A DNA stretch of 64,000 nucleotides from Vampirovibrio chlorellavorus (GTDB taxonomy: Bacteria; Cyanobacteriota; Vampirovibrionia; Vampirovibrionales; Vampirovibrionaceae): positions 186,001-250,000 of the forward strand of contig NZ_QFWH01000003.1 of NCBI RefSeq assembly GCF_003149375.1, given 5' to 3'. A model generated the notes under the pieces. It was not told the DNA's origin and did not search any database. It saw nothing but the letters and a program-made list of their open reading frames with translations. Below are positions 31,901 to 38,935 of this stretch, piece by piece. The position numbers and the translations under genes are program-made. How positions within the stretch are numbered: position 1 is the stretch's first letter; each line of letters starts with the position of its first letter.

Positions 31901-33365
31901 AGTAATTGACAGCGCCTTTCAGGTAATTCACTACCTCGGGACTTTGGGTGTTCATCAGGGCCACATCCAGTTGCCCGTCCCATTTTTTGGAGGAATGATC
32001 GTTATCTGGCGTGGTCAGGCTCAGGTTTTTCCAGTCCAGAAATTTGGCCTTGGGATTCAGCCCCTCGCTGCTGGCTTCCAGCTTGGCTTTCACTTCTTTT
32101 GGATCCACCGGGAAGCGATACTTTTGCACGGAGTTTTTACTGCTTTTCAACTCGGCGGCCAGCTCCGGGCTGACCCGTTTGGGCTGGCCCTGTTCATCTT
32201 CCAGTCGGGGATCATACAGTTCGATAAACGTGGGTTTGACTGCCTGATAATCGTCCTGCACCGGGTTGTTGAGGATGCGGATGGCAAAGGCGTCAAAGTC
32301 AACCTCGCTGCGTCCGGCAATGGTTTTGGTGGGTAAAACGCCAAACTTGTAGGGTTCCTGGGCCAGACTGGGCAGCTTGCTGCGATCGCTGGTCTCGTTT
32401 TCCCCGAAGTGGAACCAGGTGCCCCAGTAGGGGGAGTTGGCCCGATGGCGCAGGTTGGAGAGAACCTGTATCCCGTTCATACCCTGGTTGACGAAGGCGC
32501 CGTCGGCAATCACCTTCATGCCGTTTTTCAGCATTTCATCCAATGAATTGCGGAAGGTTTGCTTGTTGCGGAAGGTGTCGTTCAGGATGTAGGGATCGGT
32601 GGTCCAGTAGCGATGAGAGGACAGGTTATCCCCGCCGATGAACGGTTTGAACAGTACCGCGGAAAATCCCTGATCCTTGATCTTGGGAATCAGCTCCCTG
32701 AAACCATCTTCGTGGCCTTGCCCGGCCGCCTTGGCGAATGCCAGAGTGTCGGCCGTGTCGAGCTTATCGGTTGGCGGCTGTTGCCCCAGAGTGATTTGGT
32801 TGAACTTGTTGAAGTGGTTGCGCACGGGCAAGACGGGCAGGCGTTTTTGGGAGGCCTGAATGTTCCAGTTCCGCGCTTGCCGCTCCTGCACGTCCAGCGC
32901 TTGAATCTGATCCTGGGTCAGGATGCTGTCGGCGTAAATATCAGCGATGACCGAGCTTTTCTGTGGGGTTTGCAAATCGTGCAGGGCAATGCGGTTGAAG
33001 GTATCGGCCTGCTTGGTTTTGCTGTTCTGCACCTGTACCGTTTCCAGATAATCCAGAGGCACGGTCACTGGTTTTTCATCTTCGTCCAGGGCTTCAAAGC
33101 GATAAACGGCTCCCGCTTTCAGGCCTTTGTGATTTTGTAAGCGCCAGTACCCGCTTTGGGCGTCTTTGGTTAAGGCCACGGTTTCCGCGTTGGCGGCGTC
33201 GGCATTGGGAGAACTCAAAATTTTGGCGTGGACTCTGGCGATTTTAGGGTCCTGAAACCCGGGCAAAAACAGCTCGATTTTGTCTGTTTTGCCATCGGTT
33301 TTAGCCTCAGATCTATCATAGCGATATCCAGAAAAGCGAACGGTGGGTGGCTTGATACTGGTCAC
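28989..33365 (-). CDS. Giant GH13-type glucan enzyme with ~520-residue gap between regions I and II
   Basis: Alpha-amylase-superfamily protein, probably cytosolic (no signal peptide), acting on alpha-glucan. GTG 33365 is preceded by AAAAGGAAA at 9 nt; frame codons further upstream lack such a signal. The product has 1,458 residues. Residues ~8-150 form a beta-sandwich resembling CBM48. GH13 region I is VIADGAFVNQG (D288), region II NWRIDAAKDV (nucleophile D807), region III VIAELTDFG (acid E862) and region IV LTGSHDFSTT (D956). The whole triad is kept. Between regions I and II lie ~520 residues, against ~100 usual, with a helical part that includes AVNMAKAKQALKAASQDKTK. The last ~500 residues hold another helical part and a C-terminal beta domain. 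Branching, transferase or hydrolase activity cannot be decided. Confidence 0.8.
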   Translation of the reverse strand: MTSIKPPTVRFSGYRYDRSEAKTDGKTDKIELFLPGFQDPKIARVHAKILSSPNADAANAETVALTKDAQSGYWRLQNHKGLKAGAVYRFEALDEDEKPVTVPLDYLETVQVQNSKTKQADTFNRIALHDLQTPQKSSVIADIYADSILTQDQIQALDVQERQARNWNIQASQKRLPVLPVRNHFNKFNQITLGQQPPTDKLDTADTLAFAKAAGQGHEDGFRELIPKIKDQGFSAVLFKPFIGGDNLSSHRYWTTDPYILNDTFRNKQTFRNSLDEMLKNGMKVIADGAFVNQGMNGIQVLSNLRHRANSPYWGTWFHFGENETSDRSKLPSLAQEPYKFGVLPTKTIAGRSEVDFDAFAIRILNNPVQDDYQAVKPTFIELYDPRLEDEQGQPKRVSPELAAELKSSKNSVQKYRFPVDPKEVKAKLEASSEGLNPKAKFLDWKNLSLTTPDNDHSSKKWDGQLDVALMNTQSPEVVNYLKGAVNYWSRMVMNHYTHQVAVNMAKAKQALKAASQDKTKEPTAAEILESVTLRDGPPDIQPTYGILPPKTALPVDHFKEDTLKEFANSEPTFEGVQTGQAFAHTLLQNVPLNTVPFPILFKANLNEDQFLKSLPLRQGKLMNALEDRFLTLIDIPYVGKPFEYLSQFVFSPRIEKAVGRKMQQIFNELDLNKENSAGYKLRHEAIQDIVADQLGEKLYISLITGKSLKEAEELALNPEALETAFYESLPPSLIEAPPREAARRLPILIRQRLRELNYPGPKNEPSLQVQIREEVEKIVQDLEPSLVNLAANVLKEREFGLNWRIDAAKDVADLDQVRQAPNTEKAREAFREQVKYLNEFWGQKLGDAMRGVFPKASVIAELTDFGLLARDDDHSQEGQALKKSLFESNTFTSAPNMEHTYSPLLQLVNYAQRPDEFGASQMTPNHFLKNHVEKMTQEVPLFAQRNFQNLTGSHDFSTTSHALLINPELFNQDRSQKPGLLEFMDQGLHEVQYMPSFAHRRDELKQALGLPDDNTLDQWLTTFRKWLQPASNADIPGTLSKEKPTWPAEIYTEKAKAALWDEKTEREKHYLRGALPMDLRTQFPKQLRGLIENRLDPEKGVGSNDRSVLRELTELSPVLKGTNAAQQKQALDKLEDILKNRMAEPGEAKAMRGIINNAMADVLKNNPSALTTPQQEAIWKGLDQAIQQWGAHFGYMPLDAALNQVFHYAHKGLRETNLTQPQIETLKLNLYNTAMSPVLAKQERIFAIQNALPGNPSVYLPDLFGQGGSEFTKNIYSQNRGIIRTDRLQEGQDSEFGKYWQRVGQIFNSRKQLSVLTDGIVLPVETNDAHGILPIIRDNGADQVIVLVDTGKPNTANGKQIPALDTNDKTSPDRYSNVQGQWSEPGRTLNALPLKSDHLKAGTVYVDIETKERFKLKESGELVKLADDGVTEATKFDIKANRILKRILKRDTPGTSA

Positions 33366-33645
33366 GGCTGAAAGTTTCCTTTTAAAGCAATCGTCAAAAT
33401 CGACCTTGAAAAATTGAACCCGTTTGCAATGGATGGCTTGCCTGCGATTCAGTGTATCGATGCGAGACAACCAGAAGCAACCATGTGAAACGCATGATGC
33501 GGCAAGGTTTGCAGACCCCTGAAAGTTTTACCTGCATCAGTCATACTATAAAAGTTCTGGCATGCCAAAAGTTGCGAATCAATTTCAGTATGGGTTGCCT
33601 GTGAGTGTATCTGGTTAAAGATAATAAAAGCAATTTAGTTAACAA

Positions 33646-33681
33646 TCATGAAACCAGTTGGCTTTCCCGTGTGTTTCATGA
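33646..33681. promoter_or_regulatory. Inverted repeat in divergent promoter region of glucan genes
   Basis: TCATGAAAC (33646-33654) is mirrored by GTTTCATGA (33673-33681), with half-site centres 27 bp apart (under three helical turns). It lies in the 33366-33840 gap between the giant GH13 gene (-) and the three-gene operon (+). Position and symmetry suggest an operator for coordinate control. The rest of the ~475-bp gap is AT-richer than its neighbours and has no gene. Confidence 0.4.
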
Positions 33682-33840
33682 CAATTATTAGCATTGAGGG
33701 CTGTTATATGAGTAGCTCCAAAGACAGGGGTCTTGGTTCACCGTACAATCACAGCCCTACACATTTCAAACACGGTCAACACAATCTGCCGGAAACCGGC
33801 AAGTATTCGAAAGTCTAGGGGTCTCTTTCGGTTTTTTTGC

Positions 33841-35235
33841 ATGGGTATCACACCAACCATTACATCCTATCCCAACCCGGCAGGAGCCAGTCTCCGTCCC
33901 CCTTTCACGCCTTGGGGGCAGCTTGTTGCGCCCCTTGCCAGTCAGGCACTTACCAGCCAGGTAACCAATGGCGTGAATCCGGCCCTGTTGTACCGTCAGG
34001 ATACCCGCCCGGCACCGGTCACCGAGTTACTGGCTGACCCCATCACCCGTAAAAAATACGGCCTGAGTACCCCCTTCGACGACACTTTGCTGCGCTTGTC
34101 CCCCTGGGGTAAATTGAAACTGTCGGCAAATGAAACTTTGGTGAAATTGCCCAAAACGCTCTATCACGGGTTGCGGGGCGATCAAAAATTCACCTTTTCC
34201 AATTTCCTGAACGTGACCAGCATTCCCTACTATCTGGGTGGCGCTGTTTTGGCCCTCAGTTTCCGGGCCGGACGGGCCCATCTGGATTTTTCCCGCCAGG
34301 CGGTAGGGGTTTTGCTTTACTATCTGGGCACCCGGGCCGCCAATACGTGTATCGACAACTTCTACAAGGCTAAAACCGGGGTGGATTTAAACCTGCGTTT
34401 CCGTAAAGCCAATGGCGATGTGGAGCGGGTGTTCGCCAGTACGGACTTCCCCCGTTTTGATCTGCTGGAGAGCAAGGACTATCGCCGCATGATGACCCGT
34501 TTGGGGGTGCCGGACGATGTGTCTGATCCCAAGCGAGAGGTGCAGGATCGGGTGCGCACCATCATCAGCGCCGCTCGGGCGGACAAGCTGATTTTAGGAA
34601 ACATTCTGGCTGCCGTGGGGGCCGGTTACATTGCCCGCAGCGATGCCTGGGCCAATGTGATGCAGGGCGGTCCCGGTGGTTGGGGCAACCTGAAAAATAT
34701 CTGGAATTTGTCAAACAAGCTGGAAGGCGGGCCGTTCGATCGTCTGGCGAACACGGGTAGCCATGTGGCTTCCAAAGTCGCCGAACCTTTCAAGGAAGCC
34801 TTTTTCGGGAAGGCCAACACGGCCGGTATGAGCGCTTTGGACATTCGTCACGCCAACCTGAAACGCTACGGGGTATGGGGCACCGTGGGGACGCTGGGGG
34901 CCATGATTCTGGCTCACAGCTGGATTGCCAGCCGTCCCAGCCGCAAAGCCTTTGAGTCGCCATTTATTACCAATCTCTCACCGGCCCTGGCACCGGAGCA
35001 ATCCGCCGTTACGGCCGCCATTCAGCAGCAGCTACCGGGTGGCTCGGTGGATAAACTGCCCCGTAAAGGGGTGTTTGAGGTGGCACAGCGGCTGGAGTCC
35101 GGTCAGTCCTCTCCCGCTCAGCAGGTTTTGCTCACTCAGAACGCGCCTGCCTTTACGGGCGTGACCCCGGGGCTTGGCAACGGTTTTCTCCCTTGGCCTG
35201 CTCTGGCCCAGTTCCCTGAAGGGAGGGTTCAATGA
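33841..35235 (+). CDS. Uncharacterised membrane protein, KTGV family member A
   Basis: Not recognised. ATG 33841 is chosen because upstream codons in frame are unlike coding sequence; the ribosome-binding site is weak. The protein has 464 residues. The first ~45 residues are Pro/Gly-rich. Hydrophobic segments occur at residues ~125-170 (SIPYYLGGAVLALSF; AVGVLLYYLGTRAANTCID), ~248-265 (ILGNILAAVGAGYIA) and ~345-360 (GTVGTLGAMILAHSWIA). The motif KAKTGVDLNLRF follows the first pair (Lys178 of KTGV). It aligns position for position with the next gene, so the two are tandem paralogues. Its stop overlaps the next start (ATGA), so translation is coupled. Confidence 0.7.
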   Translation: MGITPTITSYPNPAGASLRPPFTPWGQLVAPLASQALTSQVTNGVNPALLYRQDTRPAPVTELLADPITRKKYGLSTPFDDTLLRLSPWGKLKLSANETLVKLPKTLYHGLRGDQKFTFSNFLNVTSIPYYLGGAVLALSFRAGRAHLDFSRQAVGVLLYYLGTRAANTCIDNFYKAKTGVDLNLRFRKANGDVERVFASTDFPRFDLLESKDYRRMMTRLGVPDDVSDPKREVQDRVRTIISAARADKLILGNILAAVGAGYIARSDAWANVMQGGPGGWGNLKNIWNLSNKLEGGPFDRLANTGSHVASKVAEPFKEAFFGKANTAGMSALDIRHANLKRYGVWGTVGTLGAMILAHSWIASRPSRKAFESPFITNLSPALAPEQSAVTAAIQQQLPGGSVDKLPRKGVFEVAQRLESGQSSPAQQVLLTQNAPAFTGVTPGLGNGFLPWPALAQFPEGRVQ

Positions 35236-37076
35236 TTGGAAGCGGCTTGCCGCCAGTCTATGGGGCTGGCTGGTCGACAGGCTATCAGACCAAGTCCTTC
35301 AGCCCGCCGGTCTCTCCCAATGGCTGGGTCCGCCAGCACTGGCGTCCTGTACTGAACCCCATGATGGGCCCCAGCACCCTGCTGCCGCCAGTCAAAGTGG
35401 CCAATACCCCGCCGGTGAACTTGCCGGTGCAGGCACCGCCTTCCAACGATGACTTACAGCAAAAGTATCCCGGGCTGTATGCCCGCCTGGCCAAAAACCA
35501 ACTGGTGGAAGACCTGAAGCCGGATCTGGTAGGGGTGGCCAAAACACTGGGGCAGGTCAGCCGTCAGCAGCCGGTCAAAGATTCCAGCATGGCTGATCTG
35601 GATGACAATATGAAGCGCTTTGGCAGTTTGGCCATTGCCTCGCTGGCCACTTTGGGGCTGAAGCAAAAGATTCTGGGTGTGGGAGAGTACGTTGGCTTTT
35701 TAAGCTGGTTTGCGGCCATGGCGGCCACGCCCACGGTCATTAACAATATGGTTCGCCTGAAGACCGGTGTTAATTTGGGGCAGAAGTACGACAGCACCTA
35801 CGGTGAGCGGCTCAACATCTTTAAAGATCCCAACTACCTGCCGTTGCACATTTTACCGCCGGATGAGATGGCCAAGGTGGCCAAGCGGCTGAACGTTCCG
35901 CCGGGGCCCAACCAGCGCCTGGAAACCGAAGAAAAAATGCGTCAGATTTCCGTGCAAACCCACACCTGGTGGATGCTGATGGCGGGCCCGGCGACCCCGG
36001 TGATTTCCGGTCTGGTGGCGGATAATCTGCAACAGCCGGTCATCCGGGGCTACAACTGGCTGGGAAGTCACTTTGCCAGTTGGCGGGCCAAGCAGTCCTT
36101 GTCCAAAGCCAGCGACGCCGTGTTTGAAAGTCGCCTGAAAGGGGCTGTGGATCGCCTGACGGGTGGCCTGCCAGAGTCCGAGTTGACCAGCTGGTGGAAA
36201 GATTTTGGGGAGGCCATCACCAAGGAAACTGGCTTGCGCAACGCCCTGACTCGCAAGGAGGTCATGGACGAGGGTGAGTATCTGCTGAGTGATAAAATTA
36301 CCCGCTATTTCACCAACGAGGCCAGGGACAAGCAGCGTCCAGTGGCCGGTTTCACCAAGGAAAAAGCGGATCGTACCCTGGCCTATCTGGCCCGCCAGTA
36401 TGAGGTGATTGAGAAATTTGATGAGAACGGCAAGCCGATTCGTGAATATGGCGGCAAGCTGGGCGCGCTGAGAGAAAAAGCGCTGGGACTGCTGCAAGGG
36501 TTTGAGGAGCAACTGGAGGCCGAGCGGAAGGCCACTCAGGACGCCGAAAAACTGACCAAACTGCAAAAGCGGATTGATCGGGTTCGCTGGTATGCCGCCG
36601 AGGTGGACAAGAATATTGTGAATGCCGGATCGACCGTGCAGCATTACCAGGCCACCATGAAAAAGGCCCTGAAAACCTTTGAGGCGGATTTGGCCAAGGA
36701 CAAGCTGGATAAGGCGGTTCATAAAATTCGTTTAAACCTGGATAACAGCAATGTGACCCATTTGCTGGATCAGAAGCTGCAAGGGCAGTCTCAGGTGGCC
36801 CGTCAATTAGGACGCTCGGCTTTTGCGGAGCTGGAAAACGCCATGGCGGGCGGTCAGACCCACACGGTGTCCAAGCTGATGGGCGCGAATCCCAAGACCC
36901 ACCTCATGCGGGTGCTTCGGGATGTGAAGGCCCATAGCATGTGGCGGAATCGCATGGTTTATGGTCTGGGTGGGGCGCTGTTCGCTGCCTCTGCCCTGTA
37001 CACCACGGTGATGGTAGGCCGCAACTTTAAGCCTGCCGCCCCTCCGCCGCCCAACCCACAGGGAGGGCAAGGATGA
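35232..37076 (+). CDS. Uncharacterised membrane protein, KTGV family member B
   Basis: Not recognised; paralogue of the preceding gene. 614 residues from ATG 35232. The N-terminal ~75 residues are Pro/Gly-rich (PPVYGAGWSTGYQ). Hydrophobic segments at residues ~135-175 (SLAIASLATLGLKQKIL; VGFLSWFAAMAATPTVI) are followed by the motif RLKTGVNLGQKY with Lys177, the same position as in member A. Another hydrophobic part is WWMLMAGPATPVISGLVADN. Unlike member A, it carries a long coiled-coil region (residues ~360-500; LEAERKATQDAEKLTKLQKR) and a C-terminal TM (YGLGGALFAASALYTTVMVG). Its ATG and stop codons both overlap neighbours as ATGA. Confidence 0.7.
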   Translation: MIGSGLPPVYGAGWSTGYQTKSFSPPVSPNGWVRQHWRPVLNPMMGPSTLLPPVKVANTPPVNLPVQAPPSNDDLQQKYPGLYARLAKNQLVEDLKPDLVGVAKTLGQVSRQQPVKDSSMADLDDNMKRFGSLAIASLATLGLKQKILGVGEYVGFLSWFAAMAATPTVINNMVRLKTGVNLGQKYDSTYGERLNIFKDPNYLPLHILPPDEMAKVAKRLNVPPGPNQRLETEEKMRQISVQTHTWWMLMAGPATPVISGLVADNLQQPVIRGYNWLGSHFASWRAKQSLSKASDAVFESRLKGAVDRLTGGLPESELTSWWKDFGEAITKETGLRNALTRKEVMDEGEYLLSDKITRYFTNEARDKQRPVAGFTKEKADRTLAYLARQYEVIEKFDENGKPIREYGGKLGALREKALGLLQGFEEQLEAERKATQDAEKLTKLQKRIDRVRWYAAEVDKNIVNAGSTVQHYQATMKKALKTFEADLAKDKLDKAVHKIRLNLDNSNVTHLLDQKLQGQSQVARQLGRSAFAELENAMAGGQTHTVSKLMGANPKTHLMRVLRDVKAHSMWRNRMVYGLGGALFAASALYTTVMVGRNFKPAAPPPPNPQGGQG

Positions 37077-38764
37077 CCATGCAGCTACCCCCGATTCAAA
37101 TGTTTCGCTATGGACAGCCGGTGTCTCCGTGGTCAGGTCGTCCTGAGCTGTCCCTGAGGAGTCAGGCACAGGGGGCCAACCTGCCGAGCCTTCCGGCCCT
37201 GTCCCCGCTGCCTGCCCCAGATGTGTTTGTGCGTCGGGCAGCCATGGGGCCCACGGCTGCTGGCCCAAGTTATCCCGCCAATGGCCTGTTTACCATGGGA
37301 GCCATTCCTCCAAGCATTGCCCCGCAGCCCGTTTGGCAGAATCGTCTCAAGCGCATGTTTCATAACAATCAGGCTTCCATCTACGCCCTGAACATTCGCA
37401 CCTTTGGGGCCAAGGATAAAAATCTTGATGGCCGAATTTCTCCCATTTCCGGCGAGAATGGCACTTTTTTGTCGGCGGTGCAGAATCTGGACCAACTGGT
37501 GGCCTTGGGCGTCAACACCATTCACCTGCTGCCCATTAACCCCATTGGGCAGGCCCGCCGCTTTGGGGCCGCTGGCAGCTTGTACGCCCCCTCCGATTAT
37601 CATTCCGTCAACCCCGAGTTTGACACCCCCGGTAACAGCACCACGGCTTTGGAAGAGGCCCGTCAGTTCGTAGAGGAGTGTCACAAGCGCAATATTCACG
37701 TGATGGTGGATGTGCCCAGTTGCGCTTCGGAGGACTTGGCCCAGTCCCGACCGGATCTGATTCTGAAGGATCGCCACGGTAACAAGCTGACCCCTACCAA
37801 TTGGGTGGATATCGTCATGTTCAAGAACGACGATGCCCTGCGTCAGTATTACGAAGGCTTTTTTGATTTGATGGCCAACCAACTGGGCGTGGATGGCTTC
37901 CGGGTAGACGTGGCCCGTGCCCGCACGCCTGATTTTTGGCGTTACTTTACCGGTAAATACGCCGATAAGGCTTGGCTGGCTGAAAGTTACTGCGAAGAGG
38001 ATCAGTCGCCTTTAAAAAACCTGCCCCGGGATATTCCCGAAACCCTGCTGAAATCCGGTTTTGATTCCATTTACGGACAGTTCCATATTTTCCACGCCAT
38101 GCCCAACGCCAAGGAGTATATGGATTACTTGCTGTCCAACCGGGCCATGTTCCAGCGGGCCAGCCAGCAAGGCGGCAACGATAAATCGTTCATCGGCTCG
38201 TTTTTGACCCACGATGACCCCAGCCTGATGGAACACGGCGGCGCCCCCATGTGTCTGCTGGCCTCCGGCTTGATGACCACCCAGCCGTGGACCAATCCCT
38301 ATATTCTGGACGGCTTTACCACGGGCTACACCGGGGAGTTCGATATTTTTAACTTTGTACCCCAGCACAAGGGAACCCACCCGGAAATCGGACTGTTTTT
38401 AAAGCACATGCTGACCCTGCGCAACAGCCCGCAATACGGTCCCGTGTTGACCCAGGGGGCTTTTATTCCCATTCCGGTCAACAGTGAGAATCCCAACAAT
38501 CAGGTCATTTCCTTTGCCCGTCAGGCCAACGGAAAAACCTTGCTGGTGGTGGCCAACAAGGATGTCAACGCCCGCTCTCGGGCCACTCTGTCCATCCCGG
38601 GGATGAATTCCTTCCAGCCGTTGAACAACCTGGCTCCCAGCTACGGGCGTCCCAGTCAGTTTTATCCCGGCGTCAATCAGCTGGAAGTGGACTTGGGGCC
38701 GGGTCGCTTCCATATTTTTGAAATCAACACACCGTTTCTGTCCCGCTCATTGCCCACCTATTAA
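37073..38764 (+). CDS. GH13 alpha-glucan enzyme, maltosyltransferase-like
   Basis: Alpha-amylase-superfamily enzyme coupled in translation to two membrane proteins. 563 residues; GGGAGGGCAAGG precedes the ATG at 37073 (a second ATG at 37079 is possible). The N-terminal ~75 residues are low-complexity, with QLPPIQMFRYGQP near the start. Region I is VMVDVPSCASED (D213; the usual Asn-His are replaced by Ser-Cys), region II GFRVDVARA (R277, D279), region III WLAESYCEED (E304) and region IV LTHDDPSL (H380, D381). Region I resembles the aberrant one of Thermotoga maltosyltransferase. A C-terminal beta-domain (LLVVANKDVNARSRATLSIP) completes it. Maltosyl transfer is inference; hydrolysis is also possible. 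Confidence 0.8.
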   Translation: MTMQLPPIQMFRYGQPVSPWSGRPELSLRSQAQGANLPSLPALSPLPAPDVFVRRAAMGPTAAGPSYPANGLFTMGAIPPSIAPQPVWQNRLKRMFHNNQASIYALNIRTFGAKDKNLDGRISPISGENGTFLSAVQNLDQLVALGVNTIHLLPINPIGQARRFGAAGSLYAPSDYHSVNPEFDTPGNSTTALEEARQFVEECHKRNIHVMVDVPSCASEDLAQSRPDLILKDRHGNKLTPTNWVDIVMFKNDDALRQYYEGFFDLMANQLGVDGFRVDVARARTPDFWRYFTGKYADKAWLAESYCEEDQSPLKNLPRDIPETLLKSGFDSIYGQFHIFHAMPNAKEYMDYLLSNRAMFQRASQQGGNDKSFIGSFLTHDDPSLMEHGGAPMCLLASGLMTTQPWTNPYILDGFTTGYTGEFDIFNFVPQHKGTHPEIGLFLKHMLTLRNSPQYGPVLTQGAFIPIPVNSENPNNQVISFARQANGKTLLVVANKDVNARSRATLSIPGMNSFQPLNNLAPSYGRPSQFYPGVNQLEVDLGPGRFHIFEINTPFLSRSLPTY

Positions 38765-38822
38765 TTGAAGGTGAGGGCAGACTCACCTGATTTAATCTTT
38801 CCGGAAGCATCTCAAGACATGG

Positions 38823-38905
38823 TGCGGCCTGTCATTCCCACCTGCGTTGGAATGACAAATACCTCTATAGGGAAGCATCTCGTAGCACGACAGGGCAGCA
38901 TTCCG
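38823..38905. repeat. Dispersed intergenic repeat, shorter copy
   Basis: Shares three blocks with 58547-58684. These are TGCGGCCTGTCATTCCC (38823-38839, identical), GGAATGACAAATA (38849-38861, identical) and a 19-bp block ACGACAGGG... (38887-38905, 17/19). TGTCATTCC and GGAATGACA form a hairpin with a 10-nt loop. It lies between the convergent GH13 and GT5 genes. Confidence 0.7.
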
Positions 38906-38931
38906 AATCTTTCCGGGAGATCGTGCTTTTT
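38884..38931 (+). terminator. Possible terminator at end of GH13 operon
   Basis: AGCACGA (38884-38890) pairs with TCGTGCT (38921-38927), followed by TTTTTA. The loop is long (30 nt) but includes a smaller ATTCCG/CCGGGA pairing. It overlaps the repeat copy at 38823-38905, which may have supplied it. Confidence 0.4.
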
Positions 38932-38935
38932 AGGG

